From Chrysemys picta bellii (lineage: Eukaryota; Chordata; Testudines; Emydidae), in NCBI RefSeq assembly GCF_011386835.1, contig NC_088792.1, positions 37,810,882 to 37,874,881 on the forward strand: a stretch of DNA of 64,000 bases. Direction: 5' to 3'. The position numbers were made by a program, and so were the translations under genes. Shown in pieces: positions 10,001-20,000 of the stretch. The notes beneath the pieces are model-generated. The model was not told the DNA's origin. It did not search any database and saw nothing but the letters and a program-made list of their open reading frames with translations. Every line of letters begins with the position of its first letter. Within the stretch, counting starts at the first letter, position 1.

Positions 10001-13000
10001 CACTCATCTCCAACCTGCCTTCTCTAACACTGAGTGCACAAAAAACTCCAACCCTGTCAAAACAAAACACCATACTGCACACACACATCTCCTCCCTGGG
10101 GAGAGGATGAGAGAGAGAGAGAGAATGAACCACACATGACAGATGTTAGGGCTGGTCTACACTAAAGCTGTAAATTGGCCTAAGTTATGCTACTTCAGTT
10201 ACGCAATTGAAGTCGACGTAACTTAGGTCAACTTACAGCGGTGTCTACACCACGCTGTGTCGACAGGAGACGTTCTCCTGCCAACTTATCTTACGCTTCT
10301 CGGGGAGGGGGAGTACAGAAGTCCACTGAGGAGCACTCTCCCATCAACTTAGCAGATCTTCACCAGACCCACTAAACTGACACCGCTGCATCGATAGCAG
10401 CAGTGCCAATTTGGCCGTATAGACATGCCCTTAGTCACCTCACTTAATGCATTACTGGAAGGTGCTCAGCTACTGCCATGATTAGGGCCCTACCAAATGC
10501 ACAGCCATGAAAAACACGTCACAGACCGTGAAATCTGGTCTTTTGTGTACTGTTATTCTATACTACAAAAGTACCCTAAACTCTAGGGTAAAAGTATACA
10601 AAAATACGCAGCATTTCTCAATCTGGGAGTCCCAACCCAAAAGGGAGTCACAAAGCTATTGTGGGGGGGTGGGGTGTCACAGTATTGCCACCTTTACTTC
10701 CATACTGCTACTGGCGGCGGTGCTGCTTTCAGAGCTAGGTATCCAGCCAGCAGCCACTGCTCTCCGGCCGCCCAACTCTGAAGGCAGCACAGAAGTAAGG
10801 ATGGCAATACCATGACCCCCTTTTGGGTTGGGACCCCTGGTTTGAGAAACACCGAGTCTTAAAAAGAACAGGAGTACTTGTGGCACCTTAGAGACTAACA
10901 AATTTATTAGAGCATAAGCTTTCGTGGACTACAGCCCACTTCTTCGGATGCATATAGAGTGGGCTGTAGTCCACAAAAGCTTATGCTCTAATAAATTTGT
11001 TAGTCTCTAAGGTGCCACAAGTACTCCTGTTCTTTTTGCGGATACAGACTAACACGGCTGCTACTCTGAAACCGAGTCTTAAAGAGCTTTACATGTTTAT
11101 ATTTCGCCTTTTTAAAATACATATTCATGTTTTGTTACACCACCATTAAATTTAAGATTTAAATATCTGAAACCATGAAATTCAAGATTTTTAAAATGCT
11201 AGGACTGTGAAATTTACAAAAATGGACTGTAAATTAGGTAGGGCCCTGGCCATGATGAAGGCCATAGAACAGGGGTCGGCAACCTTTCAGAAGTGGTGTG
11301 CCGAGTCTTCATTTATTCACTCTAATTTAAGGTTTCATGTGCCAGTTATACATTTTAATGTTTTTAAAAGGTCTCTTTCTATAAGTATATAATATATAAC
11401 TAAACTATTGTATGTAAAGTAAATAAGGTTTTTAAAATGTTTAAGAAGCTTCATTTAAAATTAAATTAAAATGCAGAGCCCCCCCGGACCGGTGGCCAGG
11501 ATCCGGGCAGTGTGAGTGCCACCGAAAATCAGCTCTTGTGCCGCCTTCAGCACACGTGCCAAAGGTTGCCTACCCCTGCCATAGAAGAACCGATGTAGAA
11601 CAGAACAGGAAATCTTTGGAAATTAGCCATTAGTACAGAAAAGTGCAAAGACTCCCAAACTTGCATGCAGTAGTGCCACATCACCAGACTAAAACCTCAG
11701 TTGTACCAGTTCATGTCCACCACTTAGTGCGTTCTGGCCTGCAGTAGAGATTGGGCTGCTCCAAATCATACACTGTGTGACCGGGTTTGGAGTGGCTGCA
11801 CAAGCTCATCCATAGGTTAGAACACACACAAATGAATGGGAGAGGGACAGCAGAAATCAGAGCATGGGTTCATCATTGATATATGGAGGGAGAGCCCCCA
11901 GTACCAGGTCACAAAAGCCTGAAGTACCAGTACTCCTACACATGCTGGTGGTAGGGAGTAATGGGTTATTGGCACAGCTGCTCACAAACTGAAGTTGTTA
12001 TATTTATAGAATTGCAAATGTTAGAGTATTTGGTACCAGGTGTATAATCTGTGAAGTTTTATTTTAAACAACTAACTAGGATCTGAAAAATTCACAGACT
12101 AGTGGAACAGCAGTCTCAGAAATGTCACCCTTCCCCTCTTCACTTTCTAGTGGGTCAGGGGGGTGGGAGAGATAGATTGTAAACTCCTCGGGGCAGGGAC
12201 TGTCTCCTAGTCTGTATTTGTACAATGCCTAGCACAATGAGGCCCCATGGTAATAAATGATATTATGAGAACATCCCTCCCCAAACAGTTCATTGTTATG
12301 TGTTGAACAGTGACCTCAGAACATCCCTGAGAACTATTTATCTCCAACTAATTCAGCAATAAGGTAAGCTAAGGAGAAGAGGAGTGTACACATGGAAAGA
12401 TAAAGCATGAGAAAAACAGACCATTGCCATATTCATAATTGCATGGCCACCGGTTTAACTGATTGCCTATTACTGGTTAACTTTTACCAAGTGATTCATG
12501 ATCTAGCAAGCAATTCACCCATCAAAAACAACCTTTGAACCCACTCAGAGTCATTAAAAAGACTTGAGATAGGAGGCTCCGGGGAATGGGATACAGGGCA
12601 GATGGGTGTTCATCACAAACACCATTTCACCTAGCACCCCTGTTGGCACTCAATGAGCTAAATGATCTCCTGCATGCCAGGATCACTATAGGCCACGAGT
12701 GCCCAGAGGCTAAGGGACACCTGGGCAGGCAGCAGGAGGAGAACGGCGGGAAAGGTAAAGGTTTCTGTGGTTCCTTCAGCTGGAGCATGGATTTCCCCTG
12801 CTGCCTCCAGACACCGCCTGCCCGGGCGCTCAGCTGCGCAGAAGCCTGTGCCCGGGCGGGGGAAGCAGGTAACGCAGGGCAGGGGCGGAGAGCGGCCGCT
12901 GGGGTGCGAGGCCCAGCCGGGGGGACCGTGCCCGGCCCCGAGAGCAGCCTCCAGCCTGAGCTCCGCCAGGCGCCCGAGCCCAGCAGCAGCAGCTACCTAC

Positions 13001-13246
13001 GTGGGTGTGAGCAGCCCTGGCCCGGCGGCCGCTCCCGGGGACCCGCCCCCAGCATCGGTCGGGGGAGCCCTCGGAGCAGCCGGGCCATCGTGCAAAGGGG
13101 CCGAGCAAGCGCCGACAAACGGTCCGGGAGCCGGCGAGCCACCACTCAGCCCGGGCTGGCCTCGGAGCACCCCGCAGTCGCGCAAAGGCCGGTGTCCCCA
13201 GGACAGCTCCGCGGAGCCTCCTGCAAGAAGCGCGCTGGATCTGCAT
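6944..13246 (-). CDS. MSRB2: MSRB2, methionine-R-sulfoxide reductase B2 (partial gene model, exons 1-3)
   Basis: The MsrB enzyme reduces methionine-R-sulfoxide in proteins back to methionine. MSRB2 is the mitochondrial form. Model on the minus strand: candidate exon 1 13246-12997, exon 2 8122-8010, exon 3 7020-6944. Exons 2 and 3 are certain: they join in frame and give [15 protein letters not shown] followed by [19 protein letters not shown], the MsrB family core with the first zinc-binding CxxC pair. Exon 1 is a proposal based on phase and context. The exons with the WPSF region, the catalytic cysteine, the second CxxC and the stop codon are missing and must lie left of position 1. The gene is downstream of and co-oriented with ARMC3, as in human. 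Confidence 0.88.
7320..7500 (+). mobile_element. MIR-related SINE fragment
   Basis: It contains TTATTTTACAACTAAGGAAACAG and CAAGGGCACATGGCAAG, diverged versions of the MIR core. It lies in MSRB2 intron 2. Confidence 0.55.
7505..8009. other. MSRB2 intron 2, possible LTR-like piece
   Basis: Intron between exons 2 and 3. Positions 7545-7760 have an LTR-like sound (GGGGTTACTGGG, then GGGTTATAAAGGG, then a T-rich stretch), but I found no ends and no second copy, so I leave it as unassigned intron sequence. Confidence 0.3.
8010..8122 (-). CDS. MSRB2: MSRB2 exon 2
   Basis: A 113-bp exon. The acceptor is TATTTTTCCAG ending at 8123 and the donor is GTAAGC from 8009. Two bases complete a codon from exon 1, then 37 codons end on Leu (phase 0 out). 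The block [20 protein letters not shown] is the conserved start of the MsrB domain. The residues before it ([16 protein letters not shown]) form the variable linker after the mitochondrial presequence. Confidence 0.93.
8570..10140 (+). mobile_element. Decayed L2-like LINE, split by a Harbinger MITE
   Basis: The plus-strand reverse-transcriptase region begins with [11 protein letters not shown]. It continues with [14 protein letters not shown] and is interrupted at 8891-9186. After the interruption come [33 protein letters not shown] and [12 protein letters not shown], the C-terminal order of L2/CR1-group LINEs. Frameshifts and stops break the frame. It sits in intron 1 of MSRB2. Confidence 0.85.
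8891..9186. mobile_element. PIF/Harbinger MITE nested in the L2
   Basis: The ends are GGCCTGGTCCCCACTA and GTGTAGACATACCC, imperfect inverted repeats. It is flanked by the 3-bp duplication TAA (8888-8890 and 9187-9189), the PIF/Harbinger signature. An internal palindrome occurs at about 8937-8965 (AATTCAGCTACG with its reverse). Confidence 0.82.
10149..10430. mobile_element. PIF/Harbinger MITE
   Basis: The left end is GGGCTGGTCTACACTA and the right end is GTATAGACATGCCC. It is flanked by TTA on both sides (10146-10148 and 10431-10433). It inserted just beyond the L2. Confidence 0.85.
10600..10850. mobile_element. hAT-like element ('TTCTCAA' ends)
   Basis: It starts at CAGCATTTCTCAATCTGGGAGTC and ends at GGTTTGAGAAACAC. 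It has internal reverse-complementary segments (GTCCCAACCCAAAAGG near the left, CCTTTTGGGTTGGGAC near the right mirror). It is related to the element at 36782-37295. Confidence 0.65.
10851..11083 (-). mobile_element. Foldback retroposon with 13-bp TSD
   Basis: The target duplication ACCGAGTCTTAAA is at 10851-10863 and 11071-11083. Read on the minus strand, the insert starts with a head (TCAGAGTAGCAGCCGTGTTAGTCTG), then a stem beginning AAAGAACAGGAGTACTTGTG. It reverses near 10950 into its own complement. The arms are about 85 bases and almost perfectly paired. It is one of five copies of this architecture in the window. Confidence 0.82.
11270..11578. mobile_element. hAT-like element with 8-bp TSD
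   Basis: The ends are CAGGGGTCGGCAACCTTTC and GGTTGCCTACCCCTG. The exact target duplication CCATAGAA lies at 11262-11269 and 11579-11586. The core is AT-rich. Confidence 0.9.
12150..12270 (+). mobile_element. Old SINE/LINE tail ('GGGGCAGGGACTGTCT' family)
   Basis: AGATTGTAAACTCCTCGGGGCAGGGACTGTCTC, then GTACAATGCCTAGCACAATG and a short AATAAAT tail. This is a widespread amniote repeat tail that I associate with MIR/L3-like elements. The family name is uncertain. Confidence 0.6.
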
Positions 13247-13400
13247 GGCTCCTCTGCACCAGACACCTGCAGCCGGCCCAGAACCTGGGACCCGGGGAGG
13301 GTCCTAGAGCCCAGCCTCCAGGGGAAGCGTCTACACGGTAAATTAGAGCCCTCCACGGAGTCAGCTGATAAGGGGCCAGCTGGGAGTGTTTTAGTGCTGC
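12740..13400. promoter_or_regulatory. MSRB2: CpG-rich block, probable MSRB2 promoter and first exon
   Basis: This is the only long CpG-rich, non-transposon block in the window (visibly dense CG from about 12825 to 13330). It lies upstream of MSRB2 exon 2 on the minus strand, where the promoter is expected. Candidate exon 1 falls inside it. Open frames on all strands here are partly compositional. Confidence 0.6.
12997..13246 (-). CDS. MSRB2: Candidate MSRB2 exon 1 (mitochondrial presequence)
   Basis: The minus-strand frame starts at ATG 13246 ([15 protein letters not shown]). It gives 83 residues very rich in Arg with few acidic residues, as expected of a mitochondrial targeting sequence. 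A possible donor CACGTAG|GTAGCT follows at 12997, leaving one base, exactly the phase that exon 2 needs. Against it, the donor is not strong, the peptide is longer than the human first exon, and GC-rich DNA gives open frames easily. Another start or donor in the same block is possible. Confidence 0.4.
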
Positions 13401-13409
13401 GGTAGCCTG

Positions 13410-14500
13410 CACCCTAATCCCAGGAGCTCACTCAGGTTTGAGCTCAAACCCTCTTTGTAGCCACAGGCAAATCAGTCTGACTCAGGCTAGTAAGCACTCA
13501 GGATCCGGGTATTAGGGCCCTGCTAGGAGGGGTGAGTCAGAGCCTGAGTCCTACTTTGACTTGGGTCTAAGCTTTGTCATCTTGCAGTTTGAACACAGCT
13601 CAGGCTGTAGGCCCAAGTGAGGAAGTCTGCGCAGGGCAGCGTGGCCGCCTTAGCACAGCTGAGATCCAGGTTGCAGAGTGATGAGGCACAGAGCCTGGAC
13701 ATGCAGGTGCTGCTTCCACCCATAGACCTTGGTTTAGGGGTCCCTCTTTACAATAATATGTGCAGGCCAGAGTCTGCCCTTTCTTCCCGGGCAGCTTCAG
13801 TGAAATTGCTGGGGCCACCTGTGGGGAATGGGAGGCATAATTCAGCCCAAGGGCCATTCTTCTCCTGATTAATTGTCTGTTATGTTGAGCCTGCTCCCAA
13901 GGTGGATGGGGCTTTGGACATTGGCCTCACCCAGCCCCACTAATCCAGACCTCAGTGGCAGTGTCTATGGCCTCTCAGTGAAGTAGATAAACTGACCTAA
14001 CCCTCAGTGTAGACAGAACTAGGTAAATGAAAGAATTCTTCTATCAACCCAGCTACCGCCTCGCAGGAAGGTGGATTACCTATGCAACCCCACAAATCAG
14101 CATAGATAGTGTCTGTGCTGAAGCACTACAGCAGCACAGCTGAAGCAATGTTTCACAATCCCTGAGTGCCTTAACACATCTGTCACATGTAATTCTCTCT
14201 TCCACTTCCCCAGGGAGAAGCATGTACAATGAAGTGTCCTGTTTTATAGGGTTTGGATTTTTTTTTGTTTTTGTTACAGAAGGCAAGGGTCAAAGACATG
14301 CACCTTTCCCTTGGAGTGGAAGATGGTGAGGTTTGTGATGGTCCTTCGTTCCTGGGAGAGTTCATTTCATATTCTCGGACTAGACCACAAAAAAGTTCTG
14401 TCTCCTACACAGACAAGTTTACCTTTATTGTAGGGTGCTCCATTGTGCCAAAGGAGCAAAGTCATTGACCAGTCTTCATCCTGGAGTTTTAGGCAGTCTT
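13410..14500. other. Intergenic, upstream of MSRB2
   Basis: Mixed sequence. A Harbinger-like fragment is likely around 13930-14030 (CAGTGTAGACAGAACTAGG). Nothing else is recognised, and no exon is supported. Confidence 0.35.
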
Positions 14501-14504
14501 TAGA

Positions 14505-14968
14505 TAGTCTGGGCTCAGGTCATGGGGTGCCTTGAAGATAAAGACCATGACCTTTAACTTGATTTGAAATGCTATGGGAAGCCAGTGTCGCGAACAGAGG
14601 ATAGGTTTCAAGTATCAGGGGGTAGCCGTGTTAGTCTGTATGTACAAAAACAACAAGGAGTCTGGTGGCACCTTAAAGACTAACAGATTTATTTGGGCAT
14701 AAGGTTTCGTGGGTAAAAACCTCACTTCTTCCGATGCATCCGAAGAAGTGAGGTTTTTACCCACAAAACCTTATGCCCAAATAAATCTGTTAGTCTTTAA
14801 GGTGCCACCAGACTCCTTGTTGTTTTTGTACATACAGACTAACACGGCTACCCCCTGATACTTGAAACCTATCCTCTGTTCGCGACACTGGCTTCCCATA
14901 GCATTTCAAATCAAGTTAAAGGTCATGGTCTTTATCTTCAAGGCACCCCATGACCTGAGCCCAGACTA
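14505..14968. repeat. 464-bp near-perfect palindrome
   Basis: The arms are 14505-14736 and 14737-14968. The outer 90 bases of the arms are ordinary flank, not transposon, so the palindrome extends past the hairpin retroposon into host sequence. Only about two mismatched pairs are seen (14732/14741 and a G/A in the ACCCACGAAA stem). The right arm ends in AGACTA, which is also the start of the next repeat unit. Confidence 0.88.
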
Positions 14969-15126
14969 ACAGATTTATTTGGGCATAAGGTTTCGTGGGT
15001 AAAAACCTCACTTCTTCCGATGCATCCGAAGAAGTGAGGTTTTTACCCACAAAACCTTATGCCCAAATAAATCTGTTAGTCTTTAAGGTGCCACCAGACT
15101 CCTTGTTGTTTTTAGAGGATAGGTTT
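14596..15126 (+). mobile_element. Foldback retroposon, internally rearranged
   Basis: The target duplication AGAGGATAGGTTT is at 14596-14608 and 15114-15126. The head GGGGGTAGCCGTGTTAGTCTG lies at the left, followed by a stem starting CAACAAGGAGTCTGGTGGC and its reverse. A normal copy would end at 14827. Here an inverted copy of the left flank (14828-14962) and a second direct copy of the hairpin (14963-15113, equal to 14677-14827) have been added before the right target duplication. Confidence 0.82.
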
Positions 15127-16890
15127 GATATGCTTGTTGCTGAGGAGATACACTACAGCATTCTCTACTAATTGGAGTTTCCTAAGTGCTAAAGGTTGCA
15201 TGTCCAGTTATATCTTTAATGTGTTTATACAAAACAAAGGAAGAGACATTGTTTAGAAATAATTATTTTTTTTAATAAGCTGATTTTCAGAATTATCTCA
15301 GAGGGTTTTTTAAAACCCCATCAAAATCAGTCTTCTCTACTGCATGCCAGAACTCCACAATGTCCTTCCAATTTACTACTCACAGAACATCTGAGGCACC
15401 CTTCCAGGTGAGGCTATTGTCTTTTGTCCTCTAGAACTAAAATAGTCCATCTAGTGTTAAAAAAAATCCTACAGTATCGAAAAGAGGAACCTCACAAATG
15501 GGATGATGCTTAGTCTTTCTTTTTAGAGTGTTTGCCTGACAGATAATGAAAGAATGTGTGTGTACTGGGAACAGTGCTGGCGATACAAGTTCTGATTTTG
15601 CATTGAATTCTGTCAGTGGACCTCTGAATCTAAGCAGAGCCTCAGTGAGACACCACATGGACACATAGAGCTTACTGCAGGATCAGGGCCATAGACTGAT
15701 GTTATTGCTGTATTATGACAGTTTCCCGACTGCATGGTTCATATGTCTGATATACTATGACCTATAAGCCATCCTTCTCTCATTTCCTTTGCTTGCTTTC
15801 TTTCTTCTTCCTCTGTTCTTTGGCTCACTCTGTTTTCTTACAACATACAGCATGAACAAATGTAAAATATTGAGGACATGATAAACTTGGCACATATCTT
15901 TATTTCCTTTTATTTCACTGTGATTGTTGGTGTGGTTTTTCCTTTGTACAATAAATAACTATTGAAGAATTTAAGAAAAGATAGTTGCTGTGTTTGTATG
16001 ATCTACAGACACGTTATCCACGTGGACATTAAGCTGAATGTTTAGTGCTTTCTCTTCTGGCCCTGCAAATGAAATTAACTAACAAACCTCATCCCCAGAG
16101 CTGTATATGCCCCTGCTGACGTCATCTGGCATGTGCTAAGCCAAACAGAACCAAATTGTCTTCCATTTAATTAGAAAAAGGGGTTGTGTGGCTAGGAGGA
16201 ATTAATGTTTGTCAAATGGAAATAGACAAAATCAGTAATGAATGAAATTATATTTTCCAGCTTCTAAGACAATATTCCAAAGATATATGACAAAAAGTGG
16301 CATTAAAAGTGGCAGGAGACTATATATTTGTATTCTCCCATGATACGGTGCTTCTTGCAATTCAAGTTTACAGTGATTTATGTGGATGGGTCAAAAATCA
16401 TTAACTGTTCTACAAGATTCATTTTTTTTTTTTTTTTTTTTTTTTTTTGGTTAATGGAAAGTTTCCCCACACTGCTCTGCCAAATGCTGCTTCATTCTTG
16501 GCCTGCAATACCTCATCTCCTGCTGTTGCAGTTATGGGCTATTTCTAAGTAGCAACTGCCAGTCATTCCATGGTTTTGTGAAGAAAACATCCAGAAGAGA
16601 TCACTTTGAGGCCAGACTCATTGTAACTAGTCACCTGCGCTGGATTTGAAACAAGTTATGAAAGAGGTGAAAGGCCAGTGTACTAACAAATGGTGCCTCC
16701 GAGTATCTGGGGCCAGAGCCTCAGCTGGGGTAAATCACTGTAGCCTTTGGCTGGTTTCCTCTGGGACCTCTGGAAGAGAAGGGGCAGTGGATGCTTTTTA
16801 CTATTGCACCTCCCCCCCCCCCCCCCCACTTGTAGAACAGGCTGCTGTAAACCCTCTGGTGAATCTGCCCCACTGATGTTTCATTCTGAC
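15127..16890. other. Intergenic, mostly unique
   Basis: No exon is supported. It has a T run at 16423-16448 and a C run at about 16811-16828. The stretch 16020-16320 looks unique and is free of recognised repeats. Confidence 0.4.
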
Positions 16891-17035
16891 TTGGGCCTTG
16901 GGCAAATCATTTAACTTCTTTGTGTTTCAGTTTCCCTATCTGTAAAATGGGGATAATGATCCTTAAGCTTTTGTGTAAAGTGCTTTAATAGCCACAGATA
17001 AAAACATTATATGAGTGCTAGGTATTATTATTGCC
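16890..17035 (+). mobile_element. MIR-type SINE with ATT tail
   Basis: TTGGGCAAATCATTTAACTTC, CAGTTTCCCTATCTGTAAAATGGGG and a terminal GGTATTATTATT tail, the MIR core plus the tail seen elsewhere in the window. Confidence 0.75.
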
Positions 17036-20000
17036 ACAGAAAAATCATCCATAAAACCACATGTACTGGGGCTGAAAGTAATTCTGGGACACCCACTTAG
17101 TATGTAATTTGGCCACCTATACAATGTATAAGCTATTTCTTTATTTTCCTCAATATGCTATTTTCCTTTAAGAAACAAACTCATGTTCCCTGATTGCAAA
17201 GTGAGTTTTAATAAACATACAGCTACATCAAACACACCTGGCTAAGCAGGATTTTTAATAGCCTCTGATTTTTACAGTGGTCACTAATCTCCTGGATAAG
17301 ATCAGATGCCTGTCAGTTTTGTCCTATGCGTTCCATCCACTCTAGCTATACAGTCTAATGAACACAAATTGAGAGTATGTATATGTGTCCAATACAAGTA
17401 GCATGCACTTGTATCTAGTATTTTCTTTGGTTGTCAATTGCCTTAAAATCTAAATTAGTTATGGGAAGGTAATGGATACCCCATGAGAAGGATTCTTGAT
17501 GCTGTGTCTTGTTCCCAGCCATCCTGTGCTTCCTAAGGTGTAGATAAGAAATGTGGTGGAGCACAGCATATACATAATCCTTTCTCTACTCCGTCATCCA
17601 TACAGGCTGTGATTCAAAATCTGCTTCTGTTTAAACGGGTGTAATAGACTGATGCTGTAGATTTATGCTGCTGTAATTAGACCAGAGTGTGACCTTGTGC
17701 TTTGACATTGCATTGTGCTTCAGGTACAAGAGACCTTGCTCTCTGAGGCCTGGATTCTCAAAGCCAACTGCACCTCTGCTTTCAATTCCAGTTCAAGCCC
17801 CTCATTGTGGCTGTTCACACTTGTTTCTCATGTCACAAGACTCTCTTTCCCCTTGATTTGAGAAGTGCTCTCCCCAAAAAGGACAAATCCTCAGCAATAT
17901 ATGTATGTATTAGAACAATATTCTATTTCCATGGAGTTGTTGGCCATTGTAATTTCAAACAATTAACAGATGACATTATTTATAGATCAATGTGTAAAAT
18001 AAAGAAAATTACAGTCGTGACCGATATTCGGATCAACAAAGATCATATGATTTTATCTAATGGGGATGATTTTATTGAACTAAGCTTGGCAGCCTGCCCC
18101 TAAGTAGCCCAATTTGTCAAATACAGCCTTATAACAAGACTTGTGTTGCAGACTGAAGCTGAATTTTTTATGCAAAAATTGAAATAGACTGAATCATCCA
18201 TACAGTGCATATATGCATTAGCCTTAGACTAGTAAAAAGGGATTTTCAGCCAGTCTTATCACTTAAATGCTTGACAAATTAAAACAGCTGAAGGTTCTGT
18301 GTGGAGCAGGAGGATTATTGCTATTCTCCTATCCGGCTCAGTTCTGGTCTCAGATACATGAGCTCAGCTCCCATTGGCTTCAGAGGGACAGTGATGCTGG
18401 AATTGGGTTTGCAAGGTCTGATGAATGTGTTAAGAAATAAGAAGCCTTAGCAAGATACTCTGGTTTCCAAACTAGTGGATGAAAGAGAAGCATTGTGTGG
18501 TAACCCACCATAAGATTTTAAAGGCTTAAAGGCTAGTTGTAATGGGGTGAAGGGTTTGGCGGCGAGTGGCCTCTCATCTTATGTACATATCAGTGAGGAG
18601 TGCCAAGGAAAGAGAAGGCCATTGTGGCCTGACAAATCTACTAGCTCTCCTCCATCTCAATATGAAAACATAAAAGTCTGATCTGCATGCCATTAAGGAT
18701 TGCACTAAAATTAGCAGTGCACAGAATAGACCATAAAAAGACAGATTTCAATCACTTCTTCTTAAGAGACAAAAAAGAGATCAGTTTAAAATTGAGTAAT
18801 CACTCTAGCCATAAAATATACAAAATATGTTTATTTGGTGAAGGAAAAATTCCTTGTCAAATAATTTATTTGCAGACTTTATTGATCACTTTTAAAATAA
18901 GGCATGCCCAGTATTGGCATGCAAAAACGTGTATGGTGTGGTGCTCCTAATTTTGCATGCACAGTCATCTCAGTTGTGAGTACTGGTTGTACAATTGCAC
19001 ATGCAAAGAGCTATTTGGACACCTAACTAGCTATTTGCATACACATTTGTTTGATTTGCATTCAGAACTGCAGCTACATATATCTACACAATAGTGCATG
19101 TATTTTAGCTTGCACAGTTTGGGCCTCTTGTTTTAAAAATACAGTCCTATAAATGAGTCATTAAACCATACTAGACTACTTTTGTCAACATTTCAGCACT
19201 CCGTTTCTGATTTGGTATTTGCTTATTGTTACTGAATGTAATGGAAATAACTATTTTAATTGCATTGAATAATAAAGAAACCAGAGATAAATAAGAGCTG
19301 TCATTAGGAAGATTTGCTAGTAAGATAGCATTTGGCCTGACCAATTCTACATCTTCCAAAGGAAAGAGTAATTCTGTACATAAACTACTGCTATATGTCC
19401 AGCCTTCTTGACACAAATCAGCTTTACACCAAATACTGATCCTAATCCTGCCAGGTGATAAATCCAGTGGAAATTGAGGACATTCAACACACCACGTTAT
19501 CAGACCAATTAATTGGTTTCAAGATTAGATTACAAAGTTCATGTAACCCTGCACTGAAAGAGGGCCAGCACTAAGGCTAGTTAATGATTGCATCTGATGA
19601 TTTGCAGCACTCTATGGTAGCACGCTGTTAATTAAGGGCTCAGTTAGTGTATAGTAAGATATGATGATGTGGAGCCATGTTACCCTACAAGAGCTCCTGG
19701 AAACATTGTGCCTCGGACTCTCCAGGAAAAAGAATTCCTCCAGTGGAGGTCTGCACTGCTGGGCAGTATGGCTTTGATCCCCTTTGGAGAGGCTAGCACC
19801 ATCTGTGGGCACTAGCTGGGAGCAGTGCTTGCAATTGAGCATAAGGACTGAAACTGCCCAGTCCTTGTAAGGAGGGGAAAGGTGAAGGAGGATCTTTCCA
19901 CCCTCCTATTGTACACCTGTGTAAGGGCAGGTATGCACAGTAACTATAACCTAGCTGCAACCTGGTAGGGAGTTGTATGCAGCTAGCCAGCCACTGACCT

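Noticed and set aside
12586..13405. Plus-strand open frames of 251 and 212 codons in the CpG-rich block
   Set aside because: All strands are open here because stop codons are rare in GC-rich DNA. The peptides are Pro/Arg/Ala/Gly noise with no domain pattern, and MSRB2 runs the other way.
17807..18103. Plus-strand 98-codon frame in the intergenic region
   Set aside because: No recognisable family, no fitting splice context, and ordinary for AT-rich DNA of this length.
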